Shown here one piece after another: positions 1-5,087 of a stretch of 5,520 nucleotides of DNA (its first letter is position 1; each line of letters starts with the position of its first letter). The position numbers were made by a program, and so were the translations under genes. The DNA comes from Verrucomicrobiota bacterium (GTDB taxonomy: Bacteria; Verrucomicrobiota; Lentisphaeria; Oligosphaerales; Oligosphaeraceae). Location of the stretch: positions 1 through 5,520 of the forward strand of contig JAKLHU010000177.1 of the NCBI GenBank assembly GCA_022709995.1. The letters are read 5' to 3'. The notes under the pieces were generated by a model, which was given only the letters and a program-made list of their open reading frames with translations, ran no database searches and was not told the origin of the DNA.

Positions 1-2
1 GA

Positions 3-248
3 GAAACCGCCAAGGCCGTGGTGCAGACGCCGGCCGGCCGCCAGATTGCCTTTGACTGCAGCAAGTTGTCGGTGGACATGCAGACGCTCCAGGTGCAGCC
101 CGGGGAAGACGGCGCCTTCTGGCGCGTCGACGCCGCCGTCGGCGCCACCGGCGTCCTGGATGATTTCTATTTCAATATCGTCAAGGGCCTGGCGCCGATC
201 ATCGTGCTTGAGCCCAGCCAGGCTTTGGAAGTGGAAATAGCGCAATAG
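3..248 (+). CDS. 3' end of an unidentified protein gene (N-terminus outside window)
   Basis: An open frame enters from the left edge and stops at TAG 246-248, leaving about 81 C-terminal residues. No good start codon with a ribosome site is visible: the GTG codons at 18 and 21 have no SD in front of them, so the gene very probably begins upstream. The fragment is mixed beta/alpha in character, with no membrane segment, and ends in a hydrophobic stretch followed by an acidic tail (IIVLEPSQALEVEIAQ). The pattern of a DG turn, beta strand, helix and then VLEP loosely resembles the C-terminal extension of WYL-domain regulators, but this is a weak resemblance and I do not assign a function. It lies 56 bp upstream of the AIM24-family gene on the same strand and could be cotranscribed with it. 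Codon use looks like that of its neighbours. Confidence 0.7.
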   Translation, partial: ETAKAVVQTPAGRQIAFDCSKLSVDMQTLQVQPGEDGAFWRVDAAVGATGVLDDFYFNIVKGLAPIIVLEPSQALEVEIAQ

Positions 249-260
249 ACACCAGCCGCG

Positions 261-283
261 GGGCCGGGCCGGCCGGTCCCGCG
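261..283. repeat. GC-rich imperfect inverted repeat between genes
   Basis: The gap between the two first genes holds GGGCCGG (264-270) able to pair with CCGGTCCC (273-280) with one bulged T, leaving only a very short loop. No T-run follows, so it is not a standard terminator. Similar CCGG/GGCC blocks occur at 1040-1058 and 5054-5070, in the other gaps. Confidence 0.3.
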
Positions 284-304
284 ACGCATCAGGAAATAGC
301 AGCC

Positions 305-985
305 ATGCAGTATCAGATTATCGGCGAGCCGCTGCCGGTCGTGATTTGCACTCTTGATTCCGACGAAGCGATGCTCAGCGAAAGCGGCGCTATGAGCTGG
401 ATGACGCCGAATGTGAAGATGGAGACGTCCAGCGGCGGCGGCATCGGCAAGGTCTTCGGGCGCATGCTCTCCGGGGAGAACCTGTTTCTGAACCGCTTCA
501 CCGCGACCGCCGGCGCCGGAACCGTCGCTTTCGCTTCCAGCTTCCCCGGCAGCATCCGGGCGTTCGAAATCGCCCCCGGCCATGAGGTCGTCGCCCAGAA
601 GTCGTCCTTTCTCGCCAGCGCGACCACGGTCGAGATGTCGATCTTCTTCCAGAAGAAACTCGGCGCCGGATTTTTTGGCGGCGAGGGCTTCATCATGCAG
701 AAGTTCAGCGGCGCCGGGATTGTCTTCCTTGAGATTGACGGCACGGCGGTGGAGTACGACTTGGCCGCCGGCCAGTCGATGATTGTCGACACCGGTTATC
801 TGGCGGCGATGAGTTCGACCTGCCAGCTGGACGTGCGCGCGGTGCCCGGCCTCAAAAACATGCTTTTCGGCGGCGAGGGCATCTTCAACACGGTCATCAC
901 CGGCCCCGGGCATATCATTCTGCAGACGATGCCGGTCCGGCAGGTCGCCAAGGTCCTCAAGCCGTTCCTGGCCGCCAAAAAGTAG
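305..985 (+). CDS. AIM24 / TIGR00266 family protein
   Basis: This is a 226-residue protein of the AIM24 family (TIGR00266 type), a beta-rich fold usually found as a stand-alone bacterial protein of about 220-230 residues. The yeast namesake is a mitochondrial protein connected with inner-membrane organisation; the bacterial role is not settled. Visible family signatures are SGAMSWMT (27-34), SGENLFLNRFTA (56-67), PGSIRAFEI (81-89), QKSSFLAS (98-105), the glycine-rich segment GAGFFGGEGFIMQKFSGAG (120-138), and its partial repeat FGGEGIFNTVITGPGHIILQTMP (188-210), which suggests two internally similar halves. There is no signal peptide or membrane helix, so it is probably cytosolic. The ATG at 305 is preceded by AGGA (291-294) with 10 nt spacing. 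Family assignment is strong; the function is unknown. Confidence 0.93.
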   Translation: MQYQIIGEPLPVVICTLDSDEAMLSESGAMSWMTPNVKMETSSGGGIGKVFGRMLSGENLFLNRFTATAGAGTVAFASSFPGSIRAFEIAPGHEVVAQKSSFLASATTVEMSIFFQKKLGAGFFGGEGFIMQKFSGAGIVFLEIDGTAVEYDLAAGQSMIVDTGYLAAMSSTCQLDVRAVPGLKNMLFGGEGIFNTVITGPGHIILQTMPVRQVAKVLKPFLAAKK

Positions 986-1039
986 CCGGCGCGCCATGTT
1001 TCTCAACAGCCCCGGAATCGGCGGCGCGGCATCCCGGAA

Positions 1040-1058
1040 CCGGCCGGCCGGGCCGGGG
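1040..1058. repeat. CCGG/GGCC palindromic block in the AIM24-AKR gap
   Basis: A perfect 12-bp palindrome (CCGGCCGGCCGG, 1040-1051) runs into GGCCGGGG in the 119-bp gap between the AIM24 gene and the aldo/keto reductase. It has no T-run and no obvious partner. It could be a transcript structure or simply GC-rich background; I found no promoter consensus in this gap. Confidence 0.3.
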
Positions 1059-1104
1059 CATATCTACGCGGCAGAGAGCAACAGCCCGGGACGGACGGGG
1101 TGAC

Positions 1105-1974
1105 ATGACAGACCAGAAGCGGTTTTCCCGCCTGATGCTGGGCACGGTCCAGTTCGGGCTGCGCTATGGCATCGCCAATACGACCGGCAAGCCGGATCTC
1201 GACCAGGTCGAGGCCATCTTGCGGGCGGCGGCGGACGGCGGCATCACGGCCCTCGACACGGCCGCCGCCTACGGCGACAGCGAGCAAGTCCTGGGGCTGG
1301 TGCTGCAGCGCGCCGGGCTGGCCGGGCGGTTCACGGTCGTCAGCAAGATTCCGCCGCTGCCGGCGGAGGCCGACCCCGAGGCGTTCATCCTCGCCTCGCT
1401 GCGGCGTTCGCTGGCGAATTTGCGTTTGGCCGTTCTTCCGGTCGCGCTGCTGCATCGCGAGGACGACATCGGCCATCTGCCGGTTCTGGCCGGGATGATT
1501 GGCCGCGGCTTGATCGAGGGCGCCGGGGTTTCGGTCGACAGCGCGGCGTATGCCGCGGCCGGCATTGCTCCCGAGCATGTCCAGGCGCCCGGCAATGTGC
1601 TCGACCACCGTTTTGACGGCTTGCTGGCGGCGCGCGCCGCGCAGGGGCGTTTTTCGTTCATCCGGAGCGTCTATTTGCAGGGACTGCTGCTGTTGCCGGA
1701 GGAACGCGTGCCGGCGGCCTTGGCGCCGCTGCTGCCGTATCGACGGACATTGGCGTCCTTTGGCCTGCCGTTGAATGAACTGTGCCTGCGCTATCTCTTG
1801 TCCCAGCCCGGGGAGAACAGCGTGTTGACCGGCGTCGACACCGCGGCCCAGTTGCGTGAGAACATCCGCCTGGCGGCCGCCGGGCCGTTGTCGCCGGACG
1901 TGTTCCAGGCGGTCGCGGCCGTGGCGCCGGCGCTGCCGGAAGCGCTGATCCGCCCCAAATGCTGGCCGGTGTGA
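1105..1974 (+). CDS. aldo/keto reductase, polysaccharide-cluster type
   Basis: The 289-residue product is an NADPH-type aldo/keto reductase, a cytosolic (alpha/beta)8 barrel that reduces carbonyl groups on small molecules. The N-terminus LMLGTVQFGLRYGIAN (10-25) and the segment RSVYLQGLLL (187-196) are typical of the subgroup found in spore-coat, flagellin and LPS sugar clusters, so a nucleotide-sugar or related substrate is possible but unproven. The catalytic tetrad is intact: D51 and Y56 in LDTAAAYGDSE (50-60), K81 in VVSKI (78-82), and H117 in LLHRED (115-120). SVLTGVDTAAQLREN (239-253) is the usual C-terminal cofactor-side motif. The start at ATG 1105 puts the first beta strand about ten residues in, as expected; the SD is weak (GGGG 1097-1100). 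No sugar-biosynthesis genes are visible beside it, so its pathway cannot be read from context. It is convergent with the operon that follows. Confidence 0.93.
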   Translation: MTDQKRFSRLMLGTVQFGLRYGIANTTGKPDLDQVEAILRAAADGGITALDTAAAYGDSEQVLGLVLQRAGLAGRFTVVSKIPPLPAEADPEAFILASLRRSLANLRLAVLPVALLHREDDIGHLPVLAGMIGRGLIEGAGVSVDSAAYAAAGIAPEHVQAPGNVLDHRFDGLLAARAAQGRFSFIRSVYLQGLLLLPEERVPAALAPLLPYRRTLASFGLPLNELCLRYLLSQPGENSVLTGVDTAAQLRENIRLAAAGPLSPDVFQAVAAVAPALPEALIRPKCWPV

Positions 1975-1986
1975 CCGGCCCCGCTC

Positions 1987-2024
1987 CGGCGTTTCCGCCG
2001 CCAAACCTCCGGAGGCGCCGTTTT
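1987..2024 (+). terminator. possible terminator of the aldo/keto reductase gene
   Basis: Thirteen bases after the stop codon, CGGCG (1987-1991) can pair either with CGCCG at 1996-2000 or with CGCCG at 2016-2020. The second option encloses a perfect CCTCCGGAGG palindrome (2006-2015) and is followed at once by TTTT (2021-2024). The T-run is short and the long stem is interrupted, so this is only a candidate. Confidence 0.35.
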
Positions 2025-2108
2025 CTGCCCAGGCTGGCACCCGGGCAAGGGGCACATGGCGGTAAAGATTCCGGCGCGGCGCCAGGAGCTGGGCGCACTC
2101 CGCGGAGC

Positions 2109-2137
2109 AAAACGGCGACGGATTATCAGCCTCGCCG
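2109..2137 (-). terminator. rho-independent terminator of the dapA operon
   Basis: Read on the minus strand, CGGCGAGG (2137-2130) pairs with CC-G-TCGCCG (2121-2113) with one bulged G around an 8-nt loop CTGATAAT, and is followed directly by TTTT (2112-2109). It starts 8 nt after the stop codon of the EamA gene (TGA 2148-2146). Position, stem and T-run all fit termination of the minus-strand operon. Confidence 0.75.
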
Positions 2138-2145
2138 GGGTCGGG

Positions 2146-3087
2146 TCACGTTGCCGTCGTCCGTTCGCGGTTGCGGGCGATGATGATCACCAGGGCGCCG
2201 GCCAGGACGACTGCCGTCGTCATCATCTGGAAGGAGCTGATTTTTTCCTGCAGGAGAATCCAGCTTATGGCGATGGTGAACAGCGGCGCCGTCTGTTCAA
2301 TGGCGGCGGCGACCGTGACCTTGACATATTTCAGGCCATACAGGTACAGGCCATAGGCGACGCAGGAGCCGAGGACGCCTTTGGCCGCGAGCAGCAGCCA
2401 CTGGCGGGGAACCAGGGCGGCAAAGGCGGCCGGGCCGTCGACGACCAGGCTGGCGGACAGGCTCAGCAGGCCGGCGCTCAAGATCCGCAGGCCGCATAGG
2501 GCCGAAGGCGAAACATGGCTGAGGAGCATCTTGCCGGTGATGGTGCCGCCCGTCCACAGAATGGCGGCGGCGAAGGTCAGCGCCCATCCCAGCGGGGTGG
2601 TGTTGGCCAGCAGAGGGTCGGCGCCTTGCCGGCAGGACGTCACCAGCCCGGTGACGTGCGCGCCCAAAATGATGAGGACGCCGATGCCGACCGGCAGCGT
2701 GATGCGTTCCGCAAAAAACCACCATGCCGCCAGCACGGTCAGGGCAATCTGGGAGCGCAGCACCACGGCGACCATGCCAGGCGTCATGTGGCGGATGGCC
2801 ATGATGTAGCAGAAGTCCGCCAGCGCCGTGCAAAAGAGGATGTAAAAGGCGAACAGCAGCAGCAGGCGGCGGTCGCGCAGGACGGTCCGCAGTTCCCGGA
2901 GGGCCGGAAGCAGAAAAAGCATGCCGCCGATGAGCGCGCTCAAGGACGTCACGATCAGGCGCGGCGTCTCGTTGCCGATGAGGCGGATGAGGACCGGGTC
3001 GGACGACCAGATCATCCAGGACGCGACCATGGCCAGGTGGGCGAAGCGCTGCACGGGCAAAGGCGCGTAGGCGGAGCTGTTGTTCAC
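2146..3087 (-). CDS. EamA/DMT-family transporter (probable metabolite exporter)
   Basis: The 313-residue product is a drug/metabolite transporter superfamily protein with two EamA repeats and about ten transmembrane helices, acting in the inner membrane. In the first half, ALADFCYIMAIRHMTPGMVAVV (88-109) leads into a helix ending in FFAERIT (124-130). The second half repeats the pattern: SCVAYGLYLYGLKYVKVTVAA (241-261), then the helix ending in ILLQEKIS (277-284). These paired E-[RK]-[IL]-[TS] ends are the hallmark of the fold. The tail RNRERTTAT is basic and cytosolic. The start is GTG at 3087, inside the stop of the preceding gene (GTGA, 4-bp overlap 3084-3087), which argues for translational coupling and against an internal start. 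Known family members export amino acids, purines and other metabolites. Its position in a dapA operon makes an amino acid or related compound an attractive substrate, but this is inference. Confidence 0.92.
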   Translation of the reverse strand: MNNSSAYAPLPVQRFAHLAMVASWMIWSSDPVLIRLIGNETPRLIVTSLSALIGGMLFLLPALRELRTVLRDRRLLLLFAFYILFCTALADFCYIMAIRHMTPGMVAVVLRSQIALTVLAAWWFFAERITLPVGIGVLIILGAHVTGLVTSCRQGADPLLANTTPLGWALTFAAAILWTGGTITGKMLLSHVSPSALCGLRILSAGLLSLSASLVVDGPAAFAALVPRQWLLLAAKGVLGSCVAYGLYLYGLKYVKVTVAAAIEQTAPLFTIAISWILLQEKISSFQMMTTAVVLAGALVIIIARNRERTTAT

Positions 3088-3842
3088 AGCGCCAGTCCCA
3101 GCAGGCCGAGGCCCAGAATGGCGATTTCGCCGAGGTAGAGATACACGGCCCGGGCCTGGTCAAGGCTGGCGAATTCGCGGGCTGGCCAGAATTTTGTGAT
3201 CATGGCGGGCAGCAGCCAGGCGAAGACGGTGGCGAGGATGCCCAGGATGAACATGCCGTCGCGGTCGGGCGAGAGCCGGCTGCCCATGCCGGCGGCGACC
3301 AGGACAATGCCGGCGGCGGCCAGCCAATGGCGGGGCAGGGCGGCCAGTCCGGTGGCGGAGCTGTCGTCGGTGGTGGTCAATTCCGTCATGATCGCGGTGG
3401 CCAGCGCGGCGCACGGCACCAGCCAGATGCAGGAATAACGCAGGCACAGGCAGAAAATCGCCAGCGGACGCAGAACCAGCAGCAGGTTGAAAATGGCGTT
3501 GCGGTAATACAGCTCCGTTTCGGACAGCGTCTTTCCGGGCCGCAGTTTTTGCACCATGGCGACGGTGCCGTCGTGTTCATAGCTGGCGGTGAGCGCGAAG
3601 CGGACGGCGACGAAGGCCGCGGTCGCCAGCAGGGCGGCGATAAGCGGGTCCTTGACCATCCACAGCACCAAGGCGGCGGCCAAGGTCGCGACCAGGGCCA
3701 GCAGGGTTCGGGCCAGGACGATCCATGCCGCTCCCGGCGTCGAATCAGGCTGCGACCCGCCGCCGGCGCTGGTGGCCGGCGTTTCGTTCTGGTCGATACG
3801 TACACGCGAGACGGTCGCCAATGCCGATAAGAAGACCTTCAT
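3084..3842 (-). CDS. polytopic membrane protein, probable degenerate CobS-like
   Basis: A 252-residue integral membrane protein with about six to seven hydrophobic segments (roughly 39-62, 66-85, 116-134, 137-152, 173-187, 198-215, 232-252). I recognise a remote match, from memory, to cobalamin synthase CobS (adenosylcobinamide-GDP ribazoletransferase, about 250 residues). The N-terminus MKVFLSALATVSRVRI matches the family's MK-x-FLLAL...TR opening. TASYEHDGTVAMVQKL (85-100) sits where CobS has T-G-x-x-H-L-D-G-x-x-D-x-x-D-G, and 20 residues later YYRN (112-115) stands where CobS has MRDSR. A D (228) followed by LGEIAI (237-242) matches the GDTLGA..ELGE C-terminal motif. Only one Asp of the acidic motif remains (D91), so normal cobamide synthase activity is doubtful. 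A longer reading from ATG 3848 or 3851 is possible; the frame stays open further up but would run into dapA. It overlaps the EamA gene by 4 bp. No cobalamin gene is in the window. Membrane protein: sure; CobS relationship: moderate. Confidence 0.8.
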   Translation of the reverse strand: MKVFLSALATVSRVRIDQNETPATSAGGGSQPDSTPGAAWIVLARTLLALVATLAAALVLWMVKDPLIAALLATAAFVAVRFALTASYEHDGTVAMVQKLRPGKTLSETELYYRNAIFNLLLVLRPLAIFCLCLRYSCIWLVPCAALATAIMTELTTTDDSSATGLAALPRHWLAAAGIVLVAAGMGSRLSPDRDGMFILGILATVFAWLLPAMITKFWPAREFASLDQARAVYLYLGEIAILGLGLLGLAL

Positions 3843-3852
3843 CTGCATCATG

Positions 3853-3857
3853 CTCCT
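3853..3857 (-). promoter_or_regulatory. ribosome binding site of the CobS-like gene, start choice
   Basis: AGGAG on the minus strand lies 1, 4 and 10 nt from the in-frame ATGs at 3851, 3848 and 3842. The first is too close. I chose 3842 because its spacing is acceptable and it gives the family-like N-terminus MKVFLSAL; 3848 is nearly as good and would add two residues. The site lies in a 12-base sequence that recurs in the dapA leader (4904-4915). Confidence 0.6.
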
Positions 3858-3897
3858 GATGGTTTGCACTCTCTGGCTGTACGTAATCAGTTTCCGG

Positions 3898-3956
3898 GCC
3901 GCCGGCGGCAAGGCCGGGAAGACGGGCTTGCCGTCTTGGGGGGCACGCGTGCCCCC
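3898..3956 (-). repeat. three stacked inverted repeats after dapA
   Basis: The dapA-CobS-like gap holds three adjacent inverted repeats. The first is a perfect 18-bp palindrome (3939-3956; GGGGG, core CACGCGTG, CCCCC) starting one base after the dapA stop. The second is a 7-bp hairpin AAGACGG-GCTTG-CCGTCTT (3919-3937). The third is a perfect 12-bp palindrome GCCGCCGGCGGC (3898-3909). None is followed by a T-run on the minus strand, so they are not classic terminators. They could stabilise the dapA message, mark a processing site, or cause partial termination. Confidence 0.6.
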
Positions 3957-3957
3957 G

Positions 3958-4851
3958 TCACATGGTTTTGCCGGCCGGGGGGATCTCAAAGCCCAGATTT
4001 TTCAGGGTCAGGCGGAGTTTGTCGCGGCTGGCCGCCGCCATTTCGCACAGTGGCAGGCGGTATTCCTCCGCGATCAGCCCCAAGTCGGCCAAGGCGGCCT
4101 TGACTGGAATCGGGTTGCTTTCCAGGAACAGGTCCCGGAACAGCGGGAAAAGGCGCTGGTGCATGGCCTTGGCGGCGGCATAGTCGCCGTCGAGGGCGGC
4201 CTTGGTCATGGCGGTGACTTCCGCCGGCATGACATTGGAGGCGACGCTGATGACGCCGGTGGCGCCAACGGCCATCATCGGCAGGGTCAGGCTGTCGTCG
4301 CCGCTGAGGACCGTGATAGTGCAGGCGTCCAGGATGGCGCTGACCCGCTCGACGCTGCCGCCGGCTTCCTTGACGGCAATCATCAGCGGGTGCTTCGCCA
4401 GCCGCGCGACGATGTCAACCGGAATGTCCCGGCCGGTGCGGCCCGGCACGTTGTAGAGGACGACCGGCAAGCCGGAGGCGTCGGCAATCGTGCAGAAATG
4501 ACGGTACAGGCCTTCCGGGGTCGGCTTGTTGTAGTAGGGCGTCACCTGCAGGGTGGCGTCAACGCCGATGCTCGCCGCGAATTTGCTCAGTTCAATGGCT
4601 TCCGAGGTGCTGTTGCCGCCGGTTCCGGCGATGACCTGGCATTTGCCGACGGCCAGGTTGGCGACGTATTCAATGACTTTGTTGTGTTCCTTGAAACTGA
4701 GGGTCGGCGATTCGCCCGTGGTGCCGACCGGAACCAGCCCGGTCACCCCGCCGGCAATCTGCCGTTGGACCAGTTTTCGCAACGCGATGTAGTCGACCTC
4801 GCCGTTGCGGAAAGGGGTGACGATGGCGGTGTAGCAGCCCGATAATTTCAT
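3958..4851 (-). CDS. dapA: 4-hydroxy-tetrahydrodipicolinate synthase
   Basis: A complete 297-residue DapA, the cytosolic class I aldolase that condenses pyruvate with L-aspartate semialdehyde at the entry to the diaminopimelate/lysine pathway, feeding both peptidoglycan and protein. The residue numbering matches the E. coli enzyme exactly: T44 and T45 in VGTTGESPTLS (42-52), Y107 in TPYYNKPT (104-111), Y133 and R138 in LYNVPGRTG (132-140), and the Schiff-base lysine K161 in AVKEAGG (159-165). GDDSLTLPMMAVGATGVISV (184-203) is the next family block. In the lysine allosteric pocket S48, H56, N80, E84 and Y106 are kept, whereas the positions of E. coli A49 and H53 are P49 and F53. ATG 4851 has a strong SD (AAGGAG, 4865-4860, 8 nt spacing). 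It is the first gene of a minus-strand operon with the CobS-like and EamA genes. I see no lysine riboswitch in the roughly 100-nt leader. Confidence 0.98.
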   Translation of the reverse strand: MKLSGCYTAIVTPFRNGEVDYIALRKLVQRQIAGGVTGLVPVGTTGESPTLSFKEHNKVIEYVANLAVGKCQVIAGTGGNSTSEAIELSKFAASIGVDATLQVTPYYNKPTPEGLYRHFCTIADASGLPVVLYNVPGRTGRDIPVDIVARLAKHPLMIAVKEAGGSVERVSAILDACTITVLSGDDSLTLPMMAVGATGVISVASNVMPAEVTAMTKAALDGDYAAAKAMHQRLFPLFRDLFLESNPIPVKAALADLGLIAEEYRLPLCEMAAASRDKLRLTLKNLGFEIPPAGKTM

Positions 4852-4859
4852 GAGAAAAT

Positions 4860-4887
4860 CTCCTTGCCGGAATGACGGGCAATCCGG
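4860..4887 (-). promoter_or_regulatory. dapA ribosome site with two competing leader hairpins
   Basis: The dapA SD AAGGAG (4865-4860) abuts two small hairpins that cannot form together: TTGCC (4864-4868) with GGCAA (4878-4882), and CCGGA (4867-4871) with TCCGG (4883-4887). The first takes in two bases of the SD. The stems are only 5 bp, so a regulatory role is speculative; the SD itself is clear. Confidence 0.4.
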
Positions 4888-4959
4888 GTTGAGCAGTCAA
4901 GGCCTCCTGATGGTTGTTCGACCGGGACCATGTCTGATGATGTCCCTTGGTAAGGTTTT

Positions 4960-4987
4960 AATGTACATGGAAAAAGCGACTTTGCAA
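4960..4987 (-). promoter_or_regulatory. sigma70-like promoter candidate for dapA
   Basis: On the minus strand TTGCAA (4987-4982, 4 of 6 to the -35 consensus) is followed after 16 bp by TACATT (4965-4960, 4 of 6 to the -10 consensus). The spacer and the stretch just downstream are AT-rich compared with the surrounding sequence. Transcription would start near 4952, giving a leader of about 100 nt before dapA. It is the only promoter-like pair I found between the upstream terminator and dapA. Confidence 0.5.
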
Positions 4988-5003
4988 TAATCGAGGGCAT
5001 GAC

Positions 5004-5038
5004 AAAACGCCGCCGGCGCCGGCTTTTTGCCGGGCGTT
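5004..5038 (-). terminator. probable terminator of the sugar isomerase gene
   Basis: On the minus strand AACGCC (5038-5033) can pair with GGCGTT (5011-5006), followed by a short T-run (TTTT at 5007-5004). Inside lies the hairpin CCGGC-AAAAA-GCCGG (5033-5019), which shares one base with the outer stem, and a GCCGGCGCCGGC palindrome (5012-5023), so alternative pairings exist. It sits about 50 bp after the TAA at 5088-5090 and before the dapA promoter, where a terminator would be expected. Confidence 0.5.
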
Positions 5039-5087
5039 GGTCGCCGCGAAGCAACCGGCCCGGCCGGCGGCGCTTGGCGGCGAGCGG

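Noticed and set aside
167..1006. A 279-codon open frame on the minus strand opposite the AIM24-family gene
   Set aside because: The plus strand carries clear AIM24 motifs with a ribosome site; the antisense product has no recognisable motif.
1003..2055. A 350-codon open frame on the minus strand opposite the aldo/keto reductase
   Set aside because: The opposite strand encodes a complete reductase with all four catalytic residues; this frame gives a low-complexity Arg/Gln/Gly-rich product.
1959..2183. A 74-codon plus-strand frame covering the convergent intergenic region
   Set aside because: It begins inside the end of the aldo/keto reductase, has no ribosome site, crosses the terminator of the other operon and is Arg/Pro-rich.
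3892..3911. A second promoter just before the CobS-like gene (TTGCCG with GATTAC after 17 bp)
   Set aside because: The -10 match is only 3 of 6 and the -35 lies within a palindrome; not enough to call.
3843..3989. A longer N-terminus for the CobS-like protein starting at 3989
   Set aside because: It would overlap the dapA 3' end, translate the stacked inverted repeats and bypass the AGGAG site at 3853-3857; the added residues look non-native.
3589..4845. A 418-codon open frame on the plus strand running across most of dapA and the start of the CobS-like gene
   Set aside because: It is antisense to dapA, a certain gene, and its translation is Gly/Gln/Asp/Arg-rich without any family pattern. 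This is the usual open antisense frame of GC-rich DNA.
4848..5054. A 68-codon minus-strand frame (TTG start 5054, ATG 5000) ending with an ATGA overlap on the dapA start
   Set aside because: The overlap is suggestive of coupling, but there is no ribosome site before either start, the frame crosses the terminator and promoter candidates, and the product has no plausible pattern. Chance is more likely.
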